Shown: piece by piece, positions 51,201-63,699 of the stretch
Position numbering within the stretch: the first letter of the stretch is position 1
How the letters are laid out: every line of letters begins with the position of its first letter
Source of the DNA: Coriaria nepalensis
Lineage: Eukaryota > Streptophyta > Magnoliopsida > Cucurbitales > Coriariaceae
Length of the DNA: 64,000 nt
Assembly: GCA_027186245.1 (NCBI GenBank)
Contig: CP114482.1
Span: 27,175,209-27,239,208 of the forward strand
Direction of reading: 5' to 3'
Notes under the pieces: model-generated
Database searches by the model: none
Told to the model about the DNA's origin: nothing
The model's input: only the letters and a program-made list of their open reading frames with translations
Translations under genes and position numbers: made by a program

Positions 51201-52384
51201 GACTTTAAGGCTAAACAAATGCATTGTTGCCTTCAATAGATCAACTGCGGGTTACACACGAAAGTCATGTTTAAAGGCAGAATTTCGTTCGAAGTGATTT
51301 AGAATGATTTACTGACTAAAAAAGACCCAAAAATATGACTTTAAGGCTAAAAAATGCATAGGTGCCATCAATAGATCAATTGCAAGTTATGCATGAAGGT
51401 CGCGTTCTAAATGCAAAAAGAGAATTGGCTCGATGTGCCTTCAAACAATTTAATGATTGAAAAGACTGAGTCATATGCATTTTAATGCTAAAATAATGCA
51501 TTGTTGTCTTCAATAGATTAATTACAAGTTATATAAGAAAATAATGTTTGAAGGGCGAAAATAGAATTCGTTCGAATTAATTCAGAATGATTTAATGACT
51601 AGAAGAGACTCAGTCACAAGACTTTAAGGCTAAACAAATGCATTGTTGCCTTCAATAGATCAACTGCGGGTTACGCACGATCGTAATGTTTAAAGGCCGA
51701 ATTTCGTTCGAAGTGATTTAGAATGATTTACTGACTAAAAGGGGCGCAAAAATATGAGTTTAACGCTAAAAACTGCATAGTTGCTAACAATATATCAATT
51801 GCAAGTTATGCATGAAAGTCGCGTTTTAAATGCAAAAAGAGAATTGGTTCGAAGAGCCTTCAAACAATTTAATGATTGAAAAGACTGAGTGATATGCTTT
51901 TTAATGCTAAAATAAAGCATTGTCGTCTTCAATAGATTAATTACAAGTTATGTAAGACAATAATGATTGAAGGGCAAAAATAGAATTCGTCCGAATTAAT
52001 TTAGAATGATTTAATGACTTGAAGAGACTCAATGATATGACTTTAAGGCGAAACAAATGCATCGTTGCCTTCAATAGATCAACTGCGGGTTACGCACGAA
52101 AGTCATGTTTAAAGGCTGAATTTCGTTCGAAGTGATTTAGAATGATTTACTGATTAAAACAGACGCAAAAATATGACTTTAAGGCTAACAAAATGCATAG
52201 TTGCCGCCATCAATAGATCGATTACAAGTTATGCATGAAAGTCGCGTTTTAAATGCAAAAAGAGAATTGGTTCGAAGAGCCTTCAAACAATTTAATGATT
52301 GAAAAGACAGATTGATATGCTTTTTAACGCTAAAATAATGCATTGCTGTCTTCAATAGATTAATTACAAGTTATGTAAGAAAAT
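45253..52384. repeat. Family II mosaic interval (17 units)
   Basis: No complete HOR, but several short-range echoes. gggcaataatagaattc with agagagtcagtg occurs at 46101 and 49037 (7 units apart). aagaaatcaatg with gatataatgac and gtgagatgac occurs near 47343 and 48182 (2 units apart). One A start is cut to gttatgaacaaaataatg near 49854. From 50705 onward A subunits with gtgacaagac appear and become common to the right. No gene or insertion is seen. Confidence 0.72.
51962..52384. repeat. Composite unit preceding the 8-unit HOR
   Basis: A is of the type I call b in the 8-unit HOR (aatgattgaagg, gtccgaattaa, cttgaagagactcaatg, aaggcgaaac). The C matches the type that precedes unit a elsewhere (gacagattgatatgc). 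A 3-bp duplication gives gttgccgccatcaatag in B near 52201, which no other unit has. Confidence 0.78.
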
Positions 52385-55300
52385 AATGTTTGAAGGGCGA
52401 AAATAGAATTCGTTCGAATTAATTTAGAATGATTTAATGACTAGAAGAGACTTAGTGACATGACTTTAAGGCAAAACAAATGCATTGTTGCCTTCAATAG
52501 ATCAACTGCAAGTTACGCACGAAAGTCATGTTTAAAGGCCGAATTTCGTTCGAAGTGATTTAGAATGATTTACTGACAAAAAGAGACGCAAAAATATGAC
52601 TTTAAGGCTAAAAAATGCATAGTTGCCATCAATAGATCAATTGCAAGTTATGCATGAAAGTCGCGTTCTAAATGCAAAAAGAGAATTGGTTCAAAGTGCT
52701 TTCAAACAATTTAATGATTGAAAAGACTGAGTGATATGCTTTTTAACGCTAAAATAATGCATTGTTGTCTTCAATAGAATAATTACAAGTTATGTAAGAA
52801 AATAATGATTGAAGGGCAAAAATAGAATTCGTCCGAATTAATTAAGAATGATTTAATGACTTGAAGAGACTCAATGACATGACTTTAAGGCGAAACAAAT
52901 GCATTGTTGCCTTCAATAGATCAACTGCGGGTTACGCACGAAAGTCATGTTTAAAGGCTGAATTTCGTTCGAAGTGATTTAGAATGATTTACTGACTAAA
53001 AGAGACGCAAAAATATGACTTTAAGGCTAAAAAATGCATAGGTGCCATCAATAGATCAATTGCAAGTTATGCATGAAAGTCGCGTTTTAAATGCAAAAAG
53101 AGAATTGGTTCGAAGAGCCTTTAAACAATTTAATGATTGAAAAGACTGAGTGATATGCTTTTTAACGCTAAAATAAAGCATTGTCGTCTTCAATAGATTA
53201 ATTACAAGTTATGTAAGAAAATAATGTTTGAAGGGCAAAAATAGAATTCGTTCGAATTAATTTAGAATGATTTATTGACTAGAAGAGACTCAGTGACAAG
53301 ACTTTAAGGCTAAACAAATGCATTGTTGCCTTCAGTAGATCAGCTGCGGGCTACGCACGAAAGTCATGTTTAACGGCCGAATTTGTTCGAAGTGATTTAG
53401 AATGATTTACTGACTAAAAGAGACGCAAAAATATGAGTTTAACGCTAAAAAATGCATAGTTGCTATCAATATATCAATTGCCAGTTATGCATGAAAGTCG
53501 CGTATTAAATGCAAAAAGAGAATTGGTTCGAAGTCCTTCAAACAATTTAATGATTGAAAAGACTGAGTGATATGGTTTTTAATGCTAAAATAATGCATTG
53601 TTGTCTTGAATAGATTAATTACAAGGTATGTAAGAAAATAATGTTTGAAGGGCAAAAATAGAATTCGTTCGAATTAATTTAGAATGATTTAATGACTAGA
53701 AGAGACTCAGTGACATGACTTTGAGGCTAAACAAATGCATTGTTGCCTTCAATAGATCAACTGCAAGTTACGCATGAAAGTCATGTTTAAAGGCCGAATT
53801 TCGTTCGAAGTGATTTAGAATGATTTACTGACAAAATGAGACGCAAAAATATGACTTTAAGGGTAAAAAATGCATAGTTGCCATCAATAGATCAATTACA
53901 AGTTATGCATGAAAGTCGCATTCTAAATGCAAAAAGAGAATTGGTTCCAAGTGCCTTCAAACAATTTACTGATTGAAAAGACTGAGTGATATGCTTTTTA
54001 ATGCTAAAATAATGCATTGTCGTCTTCAATAGATTAATTACAAGTTATGTAAGAAAATAATGTTTGAAGGGAGAAAATAGAATTCGTTCGAATTGATTTA
54101 GAATTATTTAATGACTAGAAGAGACTCAGTGACATGACTTTAAGGCTAAACAAATGCATTGTTGCCTTCAATAGATCAACTGCGGGTTACGCACGAAAGT
54201 CATGTTTAAAGGCTGAATTTCGTTCGAATTGATTTAGAATGATTTAGGGACTAAAAGAGACGAAAAAATATGACTTTAAGGGTCAAAAATGCATAGGTGC
54301 CATCAATAGATCAATTGCAAGTTATGCATGAAAGTCGCATTTTAAATGCAAAAAGAGAATTGGTTCGATGTGCCTTCAAACAATCTAATGATTGAAAAGA
54401 CTGAGTCATATGCTTTTTAATGCTAAAATAATGCATTGTTGTCTTCAATAGATTAATTACAAGTTATGTAAGAAAATAATGTTTGAAGGGCGAAAATGGA
54501 ATTCGTTCGAATTAATTCAGAATGATTTAATGACTAGCAGAGACTCAGTGACAAGACTTTAAGGCTAAACAAATGCATTGTTGCCTTCAATAGATCAACT
54601 GCGGGTTACGCACGAAAGTCATGTTTAAAGGCTGAATTTCGTTCGAAGTGATTTAGAATGATTTACTGACAAAAAGAGACGCAAAAATATGACTTTAAGG
54701 CTAAAAAATGCATAGGTGCCATCAATAGATCAATTGCAAGTGATGCATGAAAGTCGCGTTCTAAATGCAAAAAGAGAATTGGTTCGAAGAGCCTTGAAAC
54801 AATTTAATGATTGAAAAGACAGAGTGATATGCTTTTTAACGCTGAAATAATGCATTGTTGTCTTCAATAGGTTAATTACAAGTTATGTAAGAAAATAATG
54901 TTTGAAGGGCAAAAATAGAATTCGTTCGAATTAATTTAGAATGATTTAATGACTAGAAGAGACTCAGTGACATGACTTTAAGGCTAAACAAATGCATTGT
55001 TGCCTTCAATAGATCAACTGCGGGTTACGCACGAAAGTCATGTTTAAAGGCTGAATTTCGTTCGAATTGATTTAGAATGATTTACTGACTAAAAGAGACG
55101 CAAAAATATGACTTTAAGGGTAAAAAATGCATACGTGCCATCAATAGATCAATTGCAAGTTATGCATGAAAGTCGCATTTTAAATGCAAAAAGAGAATTG
55201 GTTCGAAGAGCCTTCAAACAATTTAATGATTGAAAAGACTGAGTTGTATGCTTTTTAATGCTAAAATAATGCATTGTTGTCTTCAATAGATTAATTACAA

Positions 55301-55734
55301 GTTATGTAAGAAAATAATGTTTGAAGGGCGAAAATAGAATTCGTTCGAATTAATTCAAAATTATTTAATGACTAGAAGAGACTCTGTTACAAGACTTTAA
55401 GGCTAAACAAATGCATTGTTGCTTTCAATAGATCAACTGCGGGTTACGCACGAAAGTCATGTTTAAAGGCTGAATTTCGTTCGAATTGATTTAGAATGAT
55501 TTACTGACTAAAAGAGACGCAAAAATATGACTTTAAGGGTAAAAAATGCATACGTGCCATCAATAGATCAATTGCAAGTTATGCATGAAAGTCGCATTTT
55601 AAATGCAAAAAGAGAATTGGTTCGAAGAGCCTTCAAACAATTTAATGATTGAAAAGACTGAGTCGTATGCTTTTTAATGCTAAAATAATGCATTGTTGTC
55701 TTCAATAGATTAATTACAAGTTATGTAAGAAAAT
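52385..55734. repeat. 8-unit HOR (a-h), copy 1, 3350 bp
   Basis: Eight units with the ordered marks: a = cttagtgacatg with aaggcaaaac; b = aatgattgaagg with gtccgaattaa; c = gatttattgac; d = gactttgaggc; e = gaagggagaaaatag with caatctaatg; f = gcgaaaatggaattc; g = caaaaatag with gttcgaattgattt; h = gactctgttacaag. The same order begins again at 55735. Units g and h of this copy share the unusual gcatacgtgcc in B, so h has been partly overwritten by g. Confidence 0.87.
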
Positions 55735-58700
55735 AATGTTTGAAGGGCGAAAATAGAATTCGTTCGAATTAATTTAGAATGATTTAATGACTAGAAGAGA
55801 CTTAGTGACATGACTTTAAGGCAAAACAAATGCATTGTTGCCTTCAATAGATCAACTGCAAGTTACGCACGAAAGTCATGTTTAAAGGCCGAATTTCGTT
55901 CGAAGTGATTTAGAATGATTTACTGACAAAAAGAGACGCAAAAATATGACTTTAAGGCTAAAAAATGCATAGTTGCCATCAATAGATCAATTGCAAGTTA
56001 TGCATGAAAGTCGCGTTCTAAATGCGAAAAGAGAATTGGTTCAAAGTGCTTTCAAACAATTTAATGATTGAAAAGACTGAGTGATATGCTTTTTAACGCT
56101 AAAATAATGCATTGTTGTCTTCAATAGATTAATTACAAGTTATGTAAGAAAATAATGATTGAAGGGCAAAAATAGAATTCGTCCGAATTAATTGAGAATG
56201 ATTTAATGACTTGAAGAGACTCAATGACATGACTTTAAGGCGAAACAAATGCATTGTTGCCTTCAATAGATCAACTGCGGGTTACGCACGAAAGTCATGT
56301 TTAAAGGCTGAATTTCGTTCGAAGTGATTTAGAATGATTTACTGACTAAAAGAGACGCAAAAATATGACTTTAAGGCTAAAAAATGCATAGGTGCCATCA
56401 ATAGATCAATTGCAAGTTATGCATGAAAGTTGTGTTTTAAATGCAAAAAGAGAATTGGTTCGAAGAGCCTTCAAACAATTTAATGATTGAAAAGACTGAG
56501 TGATATGCTTTTTAACGCTAAAATAATGCATTGTCGTCTTCAATAGATTAATTACAAGTTATGTAAGAAAATAATGTTTGAAGGGCAAAAATAGAATTCG
56601 TTCGAATTAATTTAGAATGATTTATTGACTAGAAGAGACTCAGTGACAAGACTTTAAGGCTAAACAAATGCATTGTTGCCTTCAGTAGATCAACTGCGGG
56701 CTACGCACGAAAGTCATGTTTAAAGGCCGAATTTGTTCGAAGTGATTTAGAATGATTTACTGACTAAAAGAGACGCAAAAATATGAGTTTAACGCTAAAA
56801 AATGCATAGTTGCTATCAATATATCAATTGCCAGTTATGCATGAAAGTCGCGTTTTAAATGCAAAAAGAGAACTGGTTCGAAGTCCTTCAAACAATTTAA
56901 TGATTGAAAAGACTGAGTGATATGGTTTTTAATGCTAAAATAATGCATTGTTGTCTTGAATAGATTAATTACGAGGTATGTAAGAAAATAATGTTTGAAG
57001 GGCAAAAATAGAATTCGTCCGAATTAATTGAGAATGATTTAATGACTAGAAGAGACTCAGTGACATGACTTTGAGGCTAAACAAATGCATTGTTGCCTTC
57101 AATAGATCAACTGCAAGTTACGCATGAAAGTCATGTTTAAAGGCCGAATTTCGTTCGAAGTGATTTAGAATGATTTACTGACAAAATGAGACGCAAAAAT
57201 ATGACTTTAAGGGTAAAAAATGCATAGTTGCCATCAATAGATCAATTACAAGTTATGCATGAAAGTCGCATTCTAAATGCAAAAAGAGAATTGGTTCCAA
57301 GTGCCTTCAAACAATTTACTGATTGAAAAGACTGAGTGATATGCTTTTTAATGCTAAAATAATGCATTATCGTCTTCAATAGATTAATTACAAGTTATGT
57401 AAGAAAATAATGTTTGAAGGGAGAGAATAGAATTCGTTCGAATTAATTTAGAATGATTTAATGACTAGAAGAGACTCAGTGACATGACTTTAAGGCTAAA
57501 CAAATGCATTGTTGCCTTCAATAGATCAACTGCGGGTTACGCACGAAAGGCATGTTTAAAGGCTGAATTTCGTTCGAAGTGATTTAGAATGATTTACTGA
57601 CTAAAAGAGACGCAAAAATATGACTTTAAGGGTAAAAAATGCATAGGTGCCATCAATAGATCAATTGCAAGTTATGCATGAAAGTCGCATTTTAAATGCG
57701 AAAAGAGAATTGGTTCGATGTGCCTTCAAACAATCTAATGATTGAAAAGACTGAGTCATATGCTTTTTAATGCTAAAATAATGCATTGTTGTCTTCAATA
57801 GATTAATTACAAGTTATGTAAGAAAATAATGTTTGAAGGGCGAAAATGGAATTCGTTCGAATTAATTCAGAATGATTTAATGACTATAAGAGACTCAGTG
57901 ACAAGACTTTAAGGCTAAACAAATGCATTGTTGGCTTCAATAGATCAACTGCGGGTTACGCACGAAAGTCATGTTTAAAGGCTGAATTTCGTTCGAAGTG
58001 ATTTAGAATAATTTACTGATTAAAACAGACGCAAAAATATGACTTTAAGGCTAAAAAAATGCATAGTGGCCATCAATAGATCAATTACAAGTGATGCATG
58101 AAAGTCGCGTTCTAAATGCAAAAAGAGAATTGGTTCGAAGAGCCTTGAAACAATTTAATGATTGAAAAGACAGAGTGATATGCTTTTTAACGCTGAAATA
58201 ATGCATTGTTGTCTTCAATAGGTTAATTACAAGTTATGTAAGAAAATAATGTTTGAAGGGCAAAAATAGAATTCGTTCGAATTAATTTAGAATGATTTAA
58301 TGACTAGAAGAGACTCAGTGACATGACTTTAAGCCTAAACAAATGCATTGTTGCCTTCAATAGATCAACTACGGGTTACGCACGAAAGTCATGTTTAAAG
58401 GCTGAATTTCGTTCTAATTGATTTAGAATGATTTACTGACTAAAAGAGACGCAAAAATATGACTTTAAGGGTAAAAAAATGCATAGGTGCCATCAATAGA
58501 TCAATTGCAAGTTATGCATGAAAGTCGCATTTTAAATGCAAAAAGAGAATTGGTTCGAAGAGCCTTCAAACAATTTAATGATTGAAAAGACTGAGTCGTA
58601 TGCTTTTTAATGCTAAAATAATGCATTGTTGTCTTCAATAGATTAATTACAAGTTATGTAAGAAAATAATGTTTGAAGGGCGAAAATAGAATTCGTTCGA

Positions 58701-59086
58701 ATTAATTCAGAATGATTTAATGACTAGAAGAGACTCTGTGACAAGACTTTAAGGCTAAACAAATGCATTGTTGCCTTCAATAGATCAACTGTGGGTTACG
58801 CACGAAAGTCATGTTTAAAGGCTGAATTTCGTTCGAATTGATTTAGAATGATTTACTGACTAAAAGAGACGCAAAAATATGACTTTAAGGCTAAAAAATG
58901 CATAGTTGCCATCAATAGATCAATTACAAGTTATGCATGAAAGTCGCGTTTTAAATGCAAAAAGAGAATTGGTTCGAAGAGCCTTCAAACAATTTAATGA
59001 TTGAAAAGACAGATTGATATGCTTTTTAACGCTAAAATAATGCATTGTTGTCTTCAATAGATTAATTACAAGTTATGTAAGGAAAT
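55735..59086. repeat. 8-unit HOR (a-h), copy 2, 3352 bp
   Basis: Second copy at an offset of 3350-3352 bp, with all eight units in the same order. Small shared oddities confirm common origin: gaatttgttcgaag (a 1-bp deletion) in unit c at about 53382 and 56730, ccttcagtagat in c, tgatatggtttttaatg at the end of c, and gctgaaataatg at 54841 and 58192. Confidence 0.87.
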
Positions 59087-59924
59087 AATGTTTGAAGGGC
59101 GAAAATAGAATTCGTTCGAATTAATTTAGAATGATTTAATGACTAGAAGAGACTTGGTGACATGACTTTAAGGCAAAACAAATGCATTGTTGCCTTCAAT
59201 AGATCAACTGCAAGTTACGCACGAAAGTCATGTTTAAAGGCCGAATTACGTTCGGAGTGATTTAGAATGATTTACTGACGAAAAGAGACGCAAAAATATG
59301 ACTTTAAGGCTAAAAAATGCATAGTTGCCATCAATAGATCAATTGCAAGTTATGCATGAAAGTCGCGTTCTAAATGCAAAAAGAGAATTGGTTCAAAGTG
59401 CTTTCAAACAATTTAATGATTGAAAAGACTGAGTGATATGCTTTTTAACGCTAAAATAATGCATTGTTGTCTTCAATAGATTAATTACAAGTTATGTAAG
59501 AAAATAATGATTGAAGGGAAAAAATAGAATTCGTCCGAATTAATTTAGAAAGATTTAATGACTTGAAGAGACTCAATGACATGACTTTAAGGAGAAACAA
59601 ATGCATTGTTGCCTTCAATAGATCAACTGCGGGTTACGCACGAAAGTCATGTTTAAAGGCTGAATTTCGTTCGAAGTGATTTGGAATGATTTACTGACTA
59701 AAAGAGACGCAAAAATATGACTTTAAGGCTAAAAAATGCATAGGTGCCATCAATAGATCAATTGCAAGTTATGCATGAAAGTCGCATTTTAAATGCAAAA
59801 AGTGAATTGGTTCGATGTGCCTTCAAACAATCTAATGATTGAAAAGACTGAGTCATATGCTTTTTAATGCTAAAATAATGCATTGTCGTCTTCAATAGAT
59901 TAATTACAACTTATGTAAGAAAAT
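57828..59924. repeat. 5-unit HOR (f-g-h-a-b/e), copy 1, 2097 bp
   Basis: Overlaps the end of the second 8-unit copy. The unit order is f, g, h, a and then a hybrid unit whose A and B are type b and whose C is type e. The next unit is f again, so c, d and most of b and e are skipped. Marks shared with copy 2 include gcatagtggccatc, gttctaattgattt, caactgtgggttacg, gtaaggaaataatg and gaattacgttcggagtg. Confidence 0.88.
59506..59924. repeat. Hybrid b/e unit at the HOR contraction point
   Basis: A is type b (aatgattgaagg, gtccgaattaa, cttgaagagactcaatg). C is type e (gcattttaaatgc, gttcgatgtgcc, caatctaatg, gagtcatatgc). In the intact 8-unit copy, units b (56154) and e (57409) are three units apart. 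This is what an unequal exchange between b and e, removing ~1.25 kb, would leave behind. The same hybrid occurs at 61603-62021, as expected if the shortened repeat was then amplified. Confidence 0.85.
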
Positions 59925-62021
59925 AATGTTTGAAGGGCGAAAATGGAATTCGTTCGAATTAATTCAGAATGATTTAATGACTATAAGAGACTCAGTGACA
60001 AGACTTTAAGGCTAAACAAATGCATTGTTGGCTTCAATAGATCAACTGCGGGTTACGCACGAAAGTCATGTTTAAAGGCTGAATTTCGTTCGAAGTGATT
60101 TAGAATGATTTACTGATTAAAACAGACGCAAAAATATGACTTTAAGGCTAAAAAAATGCATAGTGGCCATCAATAGATCAATTACAAGTGATGCATGAAA
60201 GTCGCGTTCTAAATGCAAAAAGAGAATTGGTTCGAAGAGCCTTGAAACAATTTAATGATTGAAAAGACAGAGTGATATGCTTTTTAACGCTGAAATAATG
60301 CATTGTTGTCTTCAATAGGTTAATTACAAGTTATGTAAGAAAATAATGTTTGAAGGGCAAAAATAGAATTCGTTCGAATTAATTTAGAATGATTTAATGA
60401 CTAGAAGAGACTCAGTGACATGACTTTAAGCCTAAACAAATGCATTGTTGCCTTCAATAGATCAACTACGGGTTACGCACGAAAGTCATGTTTAAAGGCT
60501 GAATTTCGTTCTAATTGATTTAGAATGATTTACTGACTAAAAGAGACGCAAAAATATGACTTTAAGGGTAAAAAAATGCATAGGTGCCATCAATAGATCA
60601 ATTGCAAGTTATGCATGAAAGTCGCATTTTAAATGCAAAAAGAGAATTGGTTCGAAGAGCCTTCAAACAATTTAATGATTGAAAAGACTGAGTCGTATGC
60701 TTTTTAATGCTAAAATAATGCATTGTTGTCTTCAATAGATTAATTACAAGTTATGTAAGAAAATAATGTTTGAAGGGCGAAAATAGAATTCGTTCGAATT
60801 AATTCAGAATGATTTAATGACTAGAAGAGACTCTGTGACAAGACTTTAAGGCTAAACAAATGCATTGTTGCCTTCAATAGATCAACTGTGGGTTACGCAC
60901 GAAAGTCATGTTTAAAGGCTGAATTTCGTTCGAATTGATTTAGAATGATTTACTGACTAAAAGAGACGCAAAAATATGACTTTAAGGCTAAAAAATGCAT
61001 AGTTGCCATCAATAGATCAATTACAAGTTATGCATGAAAGTCGCGTTTTAAATGCAAAAAGAGAATTGGTTCGAAGAGCCTTCAAACAATTTAATGATTG
61101 AAAAGACAGATTGATATGCTTTTTAACGCTAAAATAATGCATTGTTGTCTTCAATAGATTAATTACAAGTTATGTAAGGAAATAATGTTTGAAGGGCGAA
61201 AATAGAATTCGTTCGAATTAATTTAGAATGATTTAATGACTAGAAGTGACTCAATGACATGACTTTAAGGCTAAACAAATGCATTGTTGCCTTCAATAGA
61301 TCAACTGCAAGTTACGCACGAAAGTCATGTTTAAAGGCCGAATTACGTTCGGAGTGATTTAGAATGATTTACTGACGAAAAGAGACGCAAAAATATGACT
61401 TTAAGGCTAAAAAATGCATAGTTGCCATCAATAGATCAATTGCAAGTTATGCATGAAAGTCGCGTTCTAAATGCAAAAAGAGAATTGGTTCAAAGTGCTT
61501 TCAAACAATCTAATGATTGAAAAGACTGAGTGATATGCTTTTTAACGCTAAAATAATGCATTGTTGTCTTCAATAGATTAATTACAAGTTATGTAAGAAA
61601 ATAATGATTGAAGGGAAAAAATAGAATTCGTCCGAATTAATTTAGAATGATTTAATGACTTGAAGAGACTCAATGACATGACTTTAAGGCGAAACAAATG
61701 CATTGTTGCCTTCAATAGATCAACTGCGGGTTACGCACGAAAGTCATGTTTAAAGGCTGAATTTCGTTCGAAGTGATTTAGAATGATTTACTGACTAAAA
61801 GAGACGCAAAAATATGACTTTAAGGCTAAAAAATGCATAGGTGCCATCAATAGATCAATTGCAAGTTATGCATGAAAGTCGCATTTTAAATGCAAAAAGT
61901 GAATTGGTTCGATGTGCCTTCAAACAATCTAATGATTGAAAAGACTGAGTCATATGCTTTTTAATGCTAAAATAATGCATTGTCGTCTTCAATAGATTAA
62001 TTACAACTTATGTAAGAAAAT
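59925..62021. repeat. 5-unit HOR (f-g-h-a-b/e), copy 2, 2097 bp
   Basis: Nearly identical to 57828-59924. By eye I find only scattered single-base differences, e.g. ggagaaacaaatg against ggcgaaacaaatg in the b/e unit, and a changed A in unit a (ctagaagtgactcaatg against ctagaagagacttggtg). The high identity suggests the youngest amplification in the window. Confidence 0.88.
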
Positions 62022-63699
62022 AATGTTTGAAGGGCGAAAATGGAATTCGTTCGAATTAATTCAGAATGATTTAATGACTAGAAGAGACTCAGTGACAAGA
62101 CTTTAAGGCTAAACAAATGCATTGTTGCCTTCAATAGATCAACTGCGGGTTACGCCCGAAAGTCATGTTTAAAGGCTGAATTTCGATCGAAGTGATTTAG
62201 AATGATTTACTGATTAAAACAGACGCAAAAATATGACTTTAAGGCTAAAAAAATGCATAGTTGCCATCAATAGATCAATTACAAGTTATGCATGAAAGTC
62301 GCGTTCTAAATGCAAAAAGAGAATTGGTTCGAAGAGCCTTGAAACAATTTAATGATTGAAAAGACAGAGTGATATGCTTTTTAACGCTGAAATAAGGCAT
62401 TGTTGTCTTCAATAGGTTAATTACAAGTTATGTAAGAAAATAATGTTTGAAGGGCAAAAATAGAATTCGTTCGAATTAATTTAGAATGATTTAATGACTA
62501 GAAGAGACTCAGTGACATCACTTTAAGGCTAAACAAATGCATTGTTGCCTTCAATAGATCAACTGCGGGTTACGCACGAAAGTCATGTTTAAAGGCTGAA
62601 TTTCGTTCGAATTGATTTAGAAAGATTTACTGACTAAAAGAAACGCAAAAATATGACTTTAAGGGTAAAAAATGCATAGGTGCCATCAATAGATCAATTG
62701 CAAGTTATGCATGAAAGTCGCATTTTAAATGCAAAAAGAGAATTGGTTCGAAGAGCCTTCAAACAATTTAATGATTGAAAAGACTGAGTCGTATGCTTTT
62801 TAATGCTAAAATAATGCATTGTTGTCTTCAATAGATTAATTACAAGTTATGTAAGAAAATAATGTTTGAAGGGCGAAAATAGAATTCGTTCGAATTAATT
62901 CAGAATGATTTAATGACTAGAAGAGACTCTGTGACAAGACTTTAAGGCTAAACAAATGCATTGTTGCCTTCAATAGATCAACTGCGGGTTACGCACGAAA
63001 GTCATGTTTAAAGGCTCAATTTCGTTCGAAGTGATTTAGAATAATTTACTGACTAAAAGAGACCCAAAAATATGACTTTAAGGGTAAAAAATGAATAGGT
63101 GCCATCAATAGATCAATTGCAAGTTATGCATGAAAGTCCCGTTCTAAATGCAGAAAGAGAATTGGTTCGATGTGCCTTCAAACAATTTAATGATTGAAAA
63201 GACTTAGTGATATGCTTTTTAATGCTAAAATAATGCATTGTTGTCTTCAATAGATTAATTACAAGTTATGTAACAAAATAATGTTTGAAGGGCAAAAATA
63301 GAATTCGTTCGAATTAATTTGGAATGATTTAATGACTAGAAGAGACGCAGTGACATGACTTTAAGACTAAACAAATGCATTGTTGCCTTCAATAGATCAA
63401 CTGCAAGTTACGCACGAAAGTCATGTTTAAAGGCCGAATTTCGTTCGAAGTGATTTAAAATGATTTACTGACAAAAAGAGATGCAAAAATATGACTTTAA
63501 GGCTAAAAAAATGCATAGTTGCCGTCAATAGATGAATTGCAACTTATGCATGAAAGTCACATTTTAAATGCAAAAAGAGAATTGGTTCGAAGAACCTTCA
63601 AACAATTTAATGGTTGAAAAGACTGAGTCATATGCTTTTTAATGCTAAAATAATGCATTGTTGTCTTCAATAGATTAATTACAAGTTATGTAAGAAAAT
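62022..63699. repeat. Shortened third copy of the 5-unit HOR (4 units)
   Basis: Begins with f, g and h as in the first two copies (gcgaaaatggaattc, gctgaaataagg, gactctgtgacaag). It then has one unit (63280) that is neither a clean a nor b/e. At 63700 the f marks reappear (gcgaaaatggaattc, tgttggcttc, gattaaaacagac), so this copy is four units long. Confidence 0.8.
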
